Below are positions 55,050-63,668 of a stretch of 64,000 nucleotides of DNA, in pieces. The DNA is taken from contig NZ_FOLS01000023.1 in NCBI RefSeq assembly GCF_900112375.1, positions 62,001 to 126,000 of the forward strand, read 5' to 3'. The first letter of the stretch is position 1. Each line of letters begins with the position of its first letter. The stretch comes from Pseudomonas citronellolis. GTDB taxonomy: Bacteria > Pseudomonadota > Gammaproteobacteria > Pseudomonadales > Pseudomonadaceae. Position numbers and translations under genes: made by a program. The notes beneath the pieces were generated by a model, which did no database searches, was not told the DNA's origin, and saw only the letters and a list, made by a program, of their open reading frames with translations.

Positions 55050-56399
55050 TCAAGTCGCATCAGCGTGACTAACCACCCCCTTGATCACCACCGCCACACT
55101 GGCAATCGCCGCCGGCACCACCAGGGCAGTGAGCACCTGCTCGAAGTTCCACCCCAACCCCAGCAGGGTAGCCCCGATCCAGGCCCCGAGGATGGCACCA
55201 AAGCGACCAATGCCAAGCATCCACGACACCCCGGTGGCGCGCCCCTGGGTCGGATAGAAGCGCGCCGCCAGCGAAGGCATCGCCGACTGCGCACCGTTCA
55301 CACACATGCCCGCGGCCAACACCAGGCCCGCCAGCAGACCGAGGGTGCCCAGGCTCTGCCCCACGCAGTAGGCGAAGACACCAGCCAGGCAGTAGAAGAT
55401 GCCGATCACCTTGTGCGGATTGAAGCGGTCCATGGCCCAGCCCACCGCCACCGAGCTGAGCACCCCGCCGAGCTGGAACAGCGCGCCGATGAAAGCCGCC
55501 TGCTCCAGGCTGGCGCCGCTGTCGCGCATCAGGGTGGGCAGCCAGCTGGTGAGCAGGTAGACGATCACCAGGCCCATGAAGTAGGTCAGCCACAGCAGCA
55601 GGGTGCCGGCGCTGTAGCGGCCGGCGAACACCACCTTGAGCACGTTGCCGCTGGGCGCGCTGCCCTGCTCCGGCACGCTGAAGCCGCCGGCCATGGCCAC
55701 CTCGGCCGGGGCTATCGGTGCCAGCGCCTTGCGCACGCGCGCATCGCCGCGGTTGCGCACCACCAGGAAGCGCGCCGATTCCGGCAGCCACAGCAGCAGT
55801 ACCAGGGCCAGTACCAGCGGCAGCACGCCGCCAAGCAGCAGCAGGCTGTGCCAGCCGAAGGCCGGGATCAGCTTGGCGGAGATGAAGCCGCCGCCGGCCA
55901 TGCCCAGGTTGAAGCCGCAGAACATGCTGGTGACCAGCAGCGACTTGAGACGTTCGGGGGTGTACTCGGCGAGCAGCGTGGTGGCGTTGGGCATGGCCGC
56001 GCCCAGGCCGACGCCGGTGAGCAGGCGCAGCACCAGCAGTTGGTCGAGGTTGGCGCTGAAGGCGCAGAGCACGCTGAACAGGCCGAACAGGAACACCGCC
56101 GCCACCAGCACGACCTTGCGCCCGAAGCGGTCGGCCAGCGGGCCGGAGCCCAGGGCGCCGAAGACCATGCCGATCAGCGCGGCGCTCATCACCGGGCCGA
56201 GGCTGGCGCGGTCGATGCCCCAGTCCTGGGTCAGCGCCGGGGCGATGAAGCCCATGGCGGCGGTATCGAGGCCGTCGAGGAAGACGATGAGGAAGCACAG
56301 CAGGACGATGCGGTACTGGTACGCCGACAGCGGCTGGGCATTGATGAAGGACTGGACGTCCAGGGTGCCGGTGGACGGCAGGGTGGCGGAACGGGTCAT
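55050..56399 (-). CDS. pcaK: 4-Hydroxybenzoate/protocatechuate MFS transporter PcaK
   Basis: 449-aa AAHS-family symporter and, in P. putida, chemoreceptor-linked carrier of 4-hydroxybenzoate. LDGLDTAAMGFIAPALTQDWG and GPLADRFGRKVVLV are the family motifs; 12 helices expected. Start ATG 56399 (MTRSATLPSTGTLDVQSFINAQPLSAYQ). It follows pcaR in the same direction as in the pcaRK order of P. putida, but pcaF and later pca genes do not follow. A PcaR-like box and a CA motif lie upstream. Confidence 0.9.
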   Translation of the reverse strand: MTRSATLPSTGTLDVQSFINAQPLSAYQYRIVLLCFLIVFLDGLDTAAMGFIAPALTQDWGIDRASLGPVMSAALIGMVFGALGSGPLADRFGRKVVLVAAVFLFGLFSVLCAFSANLDQLLVLRLLTGVGLGAAMPNATTLLAEYTPERLKSLLVTSMFCGFNLGMAGGGFISAKLIPAFGWHSLLLLGGVLPLVLALVLLLWLPESARFLVVRNRGDARVRKALAPIAPAEVAMAGGFSVPEQGSAPSGNVLKVVFAGRYSAGTLLLWLTYFMGLVIVYLLTSWLPTLMRDSGASLEQAAFIGALFQLGGVLSSVAVGWAMDRFNPHKVIGIFYCLAGVFAYCVGQSLGTLGLLAGLVLAAGMCVNGAQSAMPSLAARFYPTQGRATGVSWMLGIGRFGAILGAWIGATLLGLGWNFEQVLTALVVPAAIASVAVVIKGVVSHADAT

Positions 56400-56465
56400 G
56401 CGGCGATTCCTGCAGGCGGACAGGAATGAGAGCGCCACCGGGGCGTGGACCGGCGGCCGTCACTC

Positions 56466-56477
56466 ATTGTTGTTATT
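56466..56477 (-). promoter_or_regulatory. Hfq/Crc CA motif in the pcaK leader
   Basis: AATAACAACAAT on the minus strand, about 67 nt before the chosen pcaK ATG, farther than at the other genes. Confidence 0.5.
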
Positions 56478-56531
56478 CGATGCCCTCGCGGGCGGACGGC
56501 CCACAGTACGAATTGCCTGTCAGAGCTTCAA

Positions 56532-56564
56532 TTCGATAATCGCCATTGCGGGCGGTTATCGACC
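56532..56564. promoter_or_regulatory. PcaR-type operator pair before pcaK
   Basis: TTCGATAATCGC (56532-56543) matches the core of the PcaR consensus (GTTCGATAATCGCAC); an inverted relative, GGTCGATAACCGCC, is read from 56564 to 56551 on the other strand. Located 14 bp from the pcaR stop, where the pcaK promoter must lie. Confidence 0.65.
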
Positions 56565-56577
56565 ACAACCCTGGTGC

Positions 56578-57420
56578 TCAGTGGAACAGCCGCGTGCTCA
56601 GCTCCCGGCTGGCCTCCAGCAGCACCGGCAGGAAGCGCGTCTCCAGCTCCTGGCGCGACACCCGGCCGACGTGGGTGCCGACGTTCAGCGCCGCCAGCAC
56701 CTGGCCGGCGGAATCCTTCAGCGGCACCGCCACCGAGCGCAGGCCCATCTCCAGCTCCTGGTCGATGATCACCCAGCCCTGCCGGCGGATCTCGGCGATG
56801 CTCGCGCGCAGGCCCTCCGGGGTGCACACGGTGCGGCTGGTCTTCACCTGCAGGTCGGCGTGGGCCAGGTAGTCCTCCAGGGCCTGGTCGTCGAGCCCGG
56901 CGAGCAGGATGCGGCCCATGGACGTGCAGTAGGCCGGCAGCCGGCTGCCCACGCTGAGGTCCACCGAGATCAGCCGCTGCGGCGTGGCCGAGCGGGCGAT
57001 GTAGAGAATCTCGTCACCCTCCAGGGTGGCCATGGAGCAGGCCTCGCGCAGCTGCTCGCTGACGCGGTCCAGCAGCGGCTGCGCGGTGACCGCCAGCGGC
57101 GTCGAGGACAGGTAGGCGTGGCCGAGGGTCAGCACCTTGGGCAGCAGCGAATAGGTGCGCCCGTCGGTGGTCACGTAGCCCAGCTTCATCAGCGTGTGCA
57201 GGCAACGGCGCACGGCGGCGCGGGGAATCTCGGTGCGGTGGCTGACCTGGGCGATGGTCAGGTGGCGCTTGCGCTCCTGGAACGCATGGATCACCGCCAG
57301 GCCGCGGGCCAGCGAGGTCATGAAGTTGGGGTCGCCGGTGAAGGCCTCGATGCGCTTGGCCGGCGAAGCGACGATGGGCGGGGCCAGGGTGGCCTGGCTG
57401 GCGGAATGTTCGTCGGTCAT
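56578..57420 (-). CDS. pcaR: IclR-family regulator of beta-ketoadipate genes
   Basis: 280 aa from ATG 57420 (MTDEHSASQATLAPPIVASPAKRIEAF), AGGA 8 nt upstream. N-terminal winged helix FMTSLARGLAVIHAFQERKRHLTIAQVSHRTEIPRAAVRRCLHTL and C-terminal IclR effector domain (CTSMGRILLAGLDD). Very close to P. putida PcaR, which activates the pca regulon with beta-ketoadipate. Three GATAATCG boxes sit directly upstream. Confidence 0.95.
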   Translation of the reverse strand: MTDEHSASQATLAPPIVASPAKRIEAFTGDPNFMTSLARGLAVIHAFQERKRHLTIAQVSHRTEIPRAAVRRCLHTLMKLGYVTTDGRTYSLLPKVLTLGHAYLSSTPLAVTAQPLLDRVSEQLREACSMATLEGDEILYIARSATPQRLISVDLSVGSRLPAYCTSMGRILLAGLDDQALEDYLAHADLQVKTSRTVCTPEGLRASIAEIRRQGWVIIDQELEMGLRSVAVPLKDSAGQVLAALNVGTHVGRVSRQELETRFLPVLLEASRELSTRLFH

Positions 57421-57449
57421 GGCGAGGTCCTGTTGGCGGCGGATTCGGC

Positions 57450-57503
57450 CGATTATCGAAGCGTCGGGCGATAATCGCAAATGAGATCGGGCGATAATCG
57501 CCC
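57450..57503. promoter_or_regulatory. Three PcaR-like boxes upstream of pcaR
   Basis: CGATTATCGAAGC (57450-57462, TTCGATAATCG on the minus strand), GGCGATAATCGCAA (about 57467-57480) and GGGCGATAATCGCCC (57489-57503, a perfect palindrome). They lie 30-85 bp before the pcaR start and suggest autoregulation. Confidence 0.65.
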
Positions 57504-57559
57504 AGACCTGCAGAAGGGCAGTCCGGGCCGGGTCCGAGGTGGGTCATGCCAAGGTCAGG

Positions 57560-57643
57560 CGGCGGATAACCGCGAACGGTTATCCGCCCTACGCCAATGG
57601 CCGACCTGTGCGTAGGGCGTACAACCGTTCGCGGTTGTACGCC
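57560..57643. repeat. Two GTAGGGCG-type palindromes
   Basis: GGCGGATAACCGCGAACGGTTATCCGCCCTACG (57560-57593) and CGTAGGGCGTACAACCGTTCGCGGTTGTACGCC (57611-57643) between pcaR and zapE. A relative lies at 15429-15460. Confidence 0.75.
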
Positions 57644-57688
57644 GATACACCAGGCACACCCGCCCCTCCGGGGCTGGGCCCGAATCCC

Positions 57689-58759
57689 CTACAACGGCTC
57701 CAGCTTCAACTGCCGCAAGCGGCTCAAGGTCCGCCCGAAGTCGATGGCGGTGCCACCTTCGGCCAGGCGCTCCAGCGACACGCTGGCGAACAGCTGCAGG
57801 CGCAGCTGGCGGTCGTAGGCGATGTCGATGAAGTTGAGGAAGCGCATGCTCACGTCCGGCGGGTAGTCGCCCAGCGGGCCCAGGCCGCTGACCGCCATGC
57901 GCGGGAAGTGCTCGATCAGCCACAGGTAGTCGGCCGCCGAGCGCGGGCGTTCGAACAGCTCGCTGAAGTCGAGCCAGGCGCGGCCCTCCTCCAGGGCGTG
58001 GATGCGCAGCGGGTGGTGGTTGACGTCCAGCACCTGGTCGAACTGCGCCGCGTCGTCCAGGCCCAGACGCTGGCCGATCAGTTCCAGGTCGTCGGCGCGC
58101 GCCGGCCACAGGTAGCTGCCCCAGTTCTCCAGGGGCGTGGCGCGCAGGCGATAGTCCTCGCCTCCATCCAGCGGCACCACGTCGAAGCGCTTCTCGATCA
58201 GCTCGATGGCCGGGCGGAAGCGCTCGCGGTACAGCGGGTTGGGGCACAGGCCCTCGGGCTCGTAGTTGGAGGTGCAGACCATGCCCACGCCCTCCTCCAC
58301 CAGCACCTTGAGCATGCGCCCGAGCAGCATGGCGTCGCCGATGTCGTGCACGTGGAACTCGTCGAAGCACAGCAGCCGCGTCTGCGCGGCGATGTCGCGG
58401 GCCGCCCGCGCCAGGGGGTCGGCCTGGCCGGCGAAGGCCATCATGCGTTGCTGCAGCTCCTGCAGGAAGGCGTGGAAATGCACGCGGCGCTTGGCCTGCA
58501 GCGGCGCCGCGGCATAGAAGCAGTCCATCACGAAACTCTTGCCGCGGCCCACGCTGCCCCACAGGTACACGCCCGCGGGCGGCTTGCGCAGCCAGGAGCG
58601 GCGGCCGCCGAGGAAGCCGTCCAGCCAGTCGGCCAGGTGCTCGATGGCGGCCAGTTGCGAGCCGTCGGCGCTGTAGCCGCGCTCGTCCAGGGCCACGCGG
58701 AAGTGCCGCAGCACCCGCGTGGCCACCGATTCGTCGTCGAGGGAATGGTCGGAACTCAA
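57689..58759 (-). CDS. zapE: Cell-division ATPase ZapE (AFG1-like)
   Basis: 356-aa AFG1/LACE1-type P-loop ATPase; in E. coli ZapE associates with the Z-ring. Walker A GVYLWGSVGRGKSFVMD, Walker B RLLCFDEFHVHDIGDAM, and CTSNYEPEGL sensor region. I place the start at TTG 58759 (SSDHSLDDESVATRVL), 5 nt behind AAAGGTG; longer in-frame extensions lack family similarity. Monocistronic housekeeping gene. Confidence 0.93.
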   Translation of the reverse strand: MSSDHSLDDESVATRVLRHFRVALDERGYSADGSQLAAIEHLADWLDGFLGGRRSWLRKPPAGVYLWGSVGRGKSFVMDCFYAAAPLQAKRRVHFHAFLQELQQRMMAFAGQADPLARAARDIAAQTRLLCFDEFHVHDIGDAMLLGRMLKVLVEEGVGMVCTSNYEPEGLCPNPLYRERFRPAIELIEKRFDVVPLDGGEDYRLRATPLENWGSYLWPARADDLELIGQRLGLDDAAQFDQVLDVNHHPLRIHALEEGRAWLDFSELFERPRSAADYLWLIEHFPRMAVSGLGPLGDYPPDVSMRFLNFIDIAYDRQLRLQLFASVSLERLAEGGTAIDFGRTLSRLRQLKLEPL

Positions 58760-58956
58760 GACACACCTTTCGACATCACCGACAGTGATGTCCCTTGCAA
58801 AACGGCGGATAAACCGCGGACGGACCTGGCCTGTGCCCGCCACCGGATGGCAGGGTGGCAGGCAAAAACCCTGGCTTGTGTGCGGCATCACCTTGCCAAC
58901 CGGTGCCGGTATTGGCATAACGATGGCCCCGGGCCTCAAGAAACAAGGAAGTTGCG

Positions 58957-60852
58957 ATGCGCATAATCGGACGGATCATACTCGCTATCGTCCTATTGCT
59001 CCTGCTCGTGGGGGGCGTGCTGCTGTGGTACGTCGCCCACCCCAACGTGCCGCAGTACACCGCGCCCGACAAGCTCAACCTCCTCCCGCAATGGGACCAG
59101 CAGGCCCGCGAGCACTACTACTACACGCCCCAGGGCACCCAGGTGAAGGGCCTGCTCTACGACTGGTTCATCCACCTGCGCCAGCCCTTCTCCAGCGAGA
59201 AATTCGCCGACCCGGCCAACCTCGCCCGCTACGGCTTCCTCATCGACCCCGAGCAGCTCAAGCCGGCGAAGGAGCGCAAGCTCGACCCCAACAACCCCGG
59301 CAACCTGCCGGTGGGCTTCGCCCGCCACCGCAACGGCCAGAACGGCCCGGAATACCTCGACATCACCTGCTCCGCCTGCCACACCGGCGAGCTGCGCTAC
59401 AACGGCCAGGCCGTGCGCATCGACGGCGGCGCGGCCATGCACTCCATCGCCTCCACCGTGCCCACCGTGCGCGGCGGCGCCTTCGGCCAAGCGCTGGGCA
59501 TGAGCATGCTGTTCACCTACATCAACCCCTGGAAGTTCGACCGCTTCGCCGAAGACGTGCTGGGCAAGAACCCCGATAAACAGGCCAAGGCCGAACTGCG
59601 CGCCGGCTTCAAGGACGTGCTCGGCACCCTGCTGGGCACAGCCTGGAACGACACCCGCCGGCGCCTCTACCCCACCGAAGAAGGCCCCGGCCGCGCCGAC
59701 GCCTTCGGGCGCATCGCCAACGGCGTGTTCGGCGACCACATCAGCGCCGACAACTACCGCGTGGCCAACGCCCCGGTGAACTACCCGCAGCTGTGGGACA
59801 TCTGGAAGTTCGACTGGGTGCAGTGGAACGGCTCGGCCATGCAGCCCATGGCCCGCAACATCGGCGAAGCCCTGGGCGTGGGCGCCACCCTCGGCCTGCT
59901 CGACGCCGACGGCCAGCCGGTGCTGGGCGACGCGCGCTACGCCTCCAGCGTGCGGGTGCAGGACCTGCATTCCCTGGAAGAAGGCCTCAAGACCCTCAAG
60001 CCGCCAGCCTGGCCGGAGCAGGTGTTCGGCGCCATCGACCTCAAGCGCGCCTCCCAGGGCCGCGCGCTGTTCCGTGAGAACTGCCAGCGCTGCCACGGCC
60101 CCCACGTGGTGGAACCGGACCAGCGCCTGGCCCCCGCGCGCGACCCGGAATGGAAGATGAGCATGATCCCCACCACGGTGATCGGCACCGACCCGACCAC
60201 CGCGGACAACATCGCCAACCACACCTACGACCTCACCCCGCTGAAATGGCAGCTCGACGAGCTGAACAAGCTCAACGTGGTGCTGATGCCGCCGCCCAGC
60301 CAGCCGCTGGACCTGTCCAAACTCTCCGCCGCCAAGGGCCTGGCCTACATCACCGCTTACGTCGAGCAGCGCGCCTACAAGGACGCCGACATCGGCCCCG
60401 AGGAGCAGAAGCGCATGAACGGCTACGGCCTGGAGATCGGCGTGCGCGAACTGGCCGCCTACAAGGCCCGCCCGCTGGACGGCATCTGGGCCACCCCGCC
60501 GTTCCTGCACAACGGCTCGGTGCCCAACCTGTTCCAGTTGCTCTCGCCGGTGGCCGAGCGCGACACCCAGTTCTACGTCGGCACCTTCGACTTCGACCCG
60601 AAATTCGTCGGCTACCGCACTGAACGCTTCCCCGGCGGCTTCCTGTACAAGACCAGCGTCACCGGCAACAGCAACCGCGGCCACGAATTCCGCGACGGCT
60701 GCCGCAAGGACGGCGCCATCGGCCGCGCCCTCAGCCCGGACGAACGCTGGGCGCTGGTGGAATACCTGAAGGTCCTGGGCAACCCGGCCTACGAAAGCCG
60801 CCTGACCGACGAACCCACCCCACCCTGGACCCCGGGCCCGAAATGCGAGTGA
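58957..60852 (+). CDS. Membrane-anchored di-haem cytochrome c (RoxA / MauG-peroxidase-like)
   Basis: 631 aa. One N-terminal transmembrane anchor (IIGRIILAIVLLLLLVGGVLLWYV) places the rest in the periplasm. Two haem c motifs: CSACH (138-142) and CQRCH (376-380). Overall size and the spacing of the haems resemble the RoxA/RoxB rubber oxygenases and uncharacterised di-haem cytochrome c peroxidase-like proteins; GIWATPPFLHNGSVPNLFQLL is the typical C-terminal segment of the family. Reaction unknown. AAGGAAG Shine-Dalgarno. Followed by a catalase-family gene in the same direction. Confidence 0.88.
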   Translation: MRIIGRIILAIVLLLLLVGGVLLWYVAHPNVPQYTAPDKLNLLPQWDQQAREHYYYTPQGTQVKGLLYDWFIHLRQPFSSEKFADPANLARYGFLIDPEQLKPAKERKLDPNNPGNLPVGFARHRNGQNGPEYLDITCSACHTGELRYNGQAVRIDGGAAMHSIASTVPTVRGGAFGQALGMSMLFTYINPWKFDRFAEDVLGKNPDKQAKAELRAGFKDVLGTLLGTAWNDTRRRLYPTEEGPGRADAFGRIANGVFGDHISADNYRVANAPVNYPQLWDIWKFDWVQWNGSAMQPMARNIGEALGVGATLGLLDADGQPVLGDARYASSVRVQDLHSLEEGLKTLKPPAWPEQVFGAIDLKRASQGRALFRENCQRCHGPHVVEPDQRLAPARDPEWKMSMIPTTVIGTDPTTADNIANHTYDLTPLKWQLDELNKLNVVLMPPPSQPLDLSKLSAAKGLAYITAYVEQRAYKDADIGPEEQKRMNGYGLEIGVRELAAYKARPLDGIWATPPFLHNGSVPNLFQLLSPVAERDTQFYVGTFDFDPKFVGYRTERFPGGFLYKTSVTGNSNRGHEFRDGCRKDGAIGRALSPDERWALVEYLKVLGNPAYESRLTDEPTPPWTPGPKCE

Positions 60853-60906
60853 TGCCCGAGCGGAGCTGACCGGCTGACGGTGTAGCCCCGCCCCACTCCG
60901 AACAGT

Positions 60907-60940
60907 CCCCTCTCCCTTCAGGGAGAGGGTTAGGGAGAGG
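60907..60940. repeat. CCCTCTCCCTTCAGGGAGAGGG hairpin
   Basis: Single copy of the CCCTCTCCC family in the 158-bp gap between the di-haem cytochrome and the catalase-family gene, which may therefore still be cotranscribed. Confidence 0.75.
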
Positions 60941-61010
60941 GCAAAAACTCCCCGCACACTCGACCCCCACAGAAGAAAACCAAGAAAGCCCCCCGCAAAG
61001 GACCGCCCCC

Positions 61011-62165
61011 ATGCGCGCACTGCTCACCCGGATCTGGAACCTCCTCGGCAAATGGGTGGCGCTGCCTATCCTCTGCCTGGCCCTGCTCGGCCTCGTCGGC
61101 CTGGGCATCGGCTGGGTGTACTACAGCATCAAGTTCAGCGGCCCGGTCTCGACCCAGGAACAGATCCCGGCGGACGAAGCCCAGCAGACCCAGGCCATCA
61201 TCGAAGACGCCATCCGCATCGTCGAACAGCACCGCGACAACACCCGCGTACTGCGCGACGCCCACGCCAAGGCCCACGGCTGCGTGAAGGCCGAAGTCAC
61301 CGTCAACCCCAACCTGCCCGCCGACCTGCGCCAGGGCGTGTTCGCCCAGCCGGGCAAGGTATGGAACGCCTGGGTGCGCTTCTCCAACGGCAACGCCTAC
61401 CCGCAGCAGGACAGCGCCAACGACGCCCGCGGCATGGCCATCAAGCTGCTCGACGTGCCCGGCGCCAAACTGATGCCCGGCAAGGGCCACGACGGCGAGC
61501 AGGACTTCGTCATGTTCAACCATCCGGTGTTCTTCGTCCGCGACGTGGCCGAATACCGGCAGAACTTCAACGCCCAGGCCAACGGCCAGAAGATCCTCGC
61601 CTTCTTCCCCAGCTGGAAGCCCAACACCTGGGAAATCCGCCACCTGCTGATCGCCCTGCAAACCCTAGCCCCCGCCCCGGCCAGCCCGCTGCAGGCCAGC
61701 TACTTCGGCATAGCCCCGTACAAGCTCGGCGAGCAGAACAACATCAAATTCCGCAGCGTCCCCGCCCCGGGCGCCTGCCCCAGCTACCAGTTGCCCAAGC
61801 TCAACGAAAAACTGCCGAACTTCCTGCGCACCGCGCTCTACCAGCAGCTCTCGATAGACCGAGTCCCGGCCTGCTTCGCGCTACAAGTGCAAAAACAGGA
61901 CGCCAACAAGTACATGCCCATCGAAGACACCAGCGTGGAATGGAAAGAAAAGGACTCCCCCTTCCAGACCGTCGCCCTGGTCAGCATCCCCCCGCAGGAC
62001 TTCGACAGCCGCGACCAGAACCTGATGTGCGACAACCTCTCCTTCAACCCCTGGCACGCACTGCCGGAGCATCGGCCGATTGGTGGGATCAACCGGTTAA
62101 GGAAGGCGGTTTATGAGGCGGTGAGTGTTTATCGGCATGAGAGGAATGGGACATCAGCTAATTAA
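61011..62165 (+). CDS. Membrane-anchored catalase-family haem protein
   Basis: 384 aa. N-terminal hydrophobic anchor (about 15-40) followed by a shortened catalase-fold domain: DAHAKAHGCVKAEVTV with the distal His (H89), WVRFSNGNAY, DARGMAIKLL, QDFVMFNHPVFF and the C-terminal RLRKAVYEAV, where catalases have the haem-ligating Tyr. Shorter than true catalases; such minimal members can have peroxidase or hydroperoxide-rearranging (allene-oxide-synthase-like) activity. Paired with a di-haem cytochrome, it may act in periplasmic peroxide or lipid hydroperoxide chemistry. Substrate is not determined. Confidence 0.85.
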   Translation: MRALLTRIWNLLGKWVALPILCLALLGLVGLGIGWVYYSIKFSGPVSTQEQIPADEAQQTQAIIEDAIRIVEQHRDNTRVLRDAHAKAHGCVKAEVTVNPNLPADLRQGVFAQPGKVWNAWVRFSNGNAYPQQDSANDARGMAIKLLDVPGAKLMPGKGHDGEQDFVMFNHPVFFVRDVAEYRQNFNAQANGQKILAFFPSWKPNTWEIRHLLIALQTLAPAPASPLQASYFGIAPYKLGEQNNIKFRSVPAPGACPSYQLPKLNEKLPNFLRTALYQQLSIDRVPACFALQVQKQDANKYMPIEDTSVEWKEKDSPFQTVALVSIPPQDFDSRDQNLMCDNLSFNPWHALPEHRPIGGINRLRKAVYEAVSVYRHERNGTSAN

Positions 62166-62225
62166 CTCGTATCGTCAAAGATGCACGATCAAAATCGTAA
62201 CCATGCCAACTTTAAGGAAAAACAC

Positions 62226-63665
62226 GTGTTTGAAAGAATCTCAATAGAAAACTTCAAAAGCTTCTTGGAAAAACAAGAAATAAATCTAGCACCTATAACT
62301 CTAATTTACGGACCAAATTCATCAGGAAAAAGCTCAATAATTCAAACACTGGTACTATTAAAGCAATCACTGACTCGTCCTAGCGAGCAAGGAGGGCTTG
62401 TATCAAATGGAGAATACATAGACCTCGGCAACTATGTATCAATGATCAACGGCCATGACAAAGAGAAAGATCTAAACTTTACCCTCCATTACAAACCCAA
62501 AAAAAGACAAAATGAAGGAACTGGCCTGAGATATTTATTTGGTAGCGCCCACGAAAGGGAATACGCCCTCACATACTCATTATCAGGAAAAAATTGCCAA
62601 AACCAAAATGAAGAATTCACATATCTCAAAAGAATAAACACTAAGGTAAAGTCAAAAGAAAACAGAAACCTTATCGAATTAAACCTTATATCCGCCCTTG
62701 CAAAAAGAGACTCCGGGGAATTCAGATCAAGATCTGCACTAGCCAAAAAATATATTTTCGTCGACGAAAAGAGCCGAGACGAAGTCTCTTCATTTATAAT
62801 TAAAAAAGTCGATGCAACAAACAATGCTGCAATGCAAAACAAAATAATAAAAGAGTTCAATGACATAAGTTTTAGTAGCGACCTTAGCTTTGCAACCCCT
62901 TCATCCACTGACCTTGAAGGAACTCTTGCAGAAAAGAAGAAGCAAAGTCTCGCCGTAGCAGTAACCAATATAATGCTCAGCGAGCTTTCAAAGGAGCTAC
63001 AGGAAAAATTTAACGCAATATCTTATCTTGGTCCACTGCGCAGCCATCCAAGTCGTTTTTATGCACCAAAAGGAGATCAAAGTGGAACTGTAGGCAAGGC
63101 AGGTGAACACGCTGCTCGCCTTATATATGAGAAGTCACCAGAAATAACAGAGACAATCAACAGATGGTTCAAAGAATTCGAAATCCCATACTCTCTCTCC
63201 GTTAAAAGCATTGGAACGGATATCTCAGGTTCTGTTATATGCTTGCAACTTGAAGACCATCGCACAGGTGTGATCGTAGGTCCCTCGGATGTAGGATTTG
63301 GCATAGGGCAACTTCTTCCAATAATCGTCGAAGGAATTGTCAGAACCGAAAGCACTATATGCGTAGAACAACCAGAAATTCATCTACACCCTAAATTACA
63401 GGCCAACCTAGCAAACTTCATAATAGAGACATCTACAAACAATCAATGGATTATAGAAACACATAGTGAAGCGCTACTTTTGAGAATCCAGAAAAAAATC
63501 AGAACCGGGAAAATTTCTCCAGACAAAATATCAATCATCTATGTAGAGCCAACAAAGTTAGGCGGAAGCATTTTAACAATACCACTTGATAAAGATGGTG
63601 ACTTTACCAAAGAGTGGCCAGAAGGGTTCTTTGAAGAAAGGTTTAACGAGACCTTCGGAGATTAA
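62226..63665 (+). CDS. AAA/ABC-type ATPase (OLD-like), candidate defence effector ATPase
   Basis: 479 aa from GTG 62226, which has AAGGAA 6-7 nt upstream and begins MFERISIENFKSFLEKQEINL, the usual start of SMC/OLD-like ATPases; ATG 62181 would add 15 residues without a Shine-Dalgarno. Walker A IYGPNSSGKSS (28-37), an ABC-signature-like GFGIGQLLP, Walker B ICVEQPEIHLHP (378-389) and an ETHSEALLLR H-loop. No nuclease domain is seen in this chain. Codon use is strongly AT-rich against its neighbours, a sign of horizontal acquisition. The next gene starts 3 nt after its stop. Confidence 0.88.
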   Translation: MFERISIENFKSFLEKQEINLAPITLIYGPNSSGKSSIIQTLVLLKQSLTRPSEQGGLVSNGEYIDLGNYVSMINGHDKEKDLNFTLHYKPKKRQNEGTGLRYLFGSAHEREYALTYSLSGKNCQNQNEEFTYLKRINTKVKSKENRNLIELNLISALAKRDSGEFRSRSALAKKYIFVDEKSRDEVSSFIIKKVDATNNAAMQNKIIKEFNDISFSSDLSFATPSSTDLEGTLAEKKKQSLAVAVTNIMLSELSKELQEKFNAISYLGPLRSHPSRFYAPKGDQSGTVGKAGEHAARLIYEKSPEITETINRWFKEFEIPYSLSVKSIGTDISGSVICLQLEDHRTGVIVGPSDVGFGIGQLLPIIVEGIVRTESTICVEQPEIHLHPKLQANLANFIIETSTNNQWIIETHSEALLLRIQKKIRTGKISPDKISIIYVEPTKLGGSILTIPLDKDGDFTKEWPEGFFEERFNETFGD

Positions 63666-63668
63666 GAA

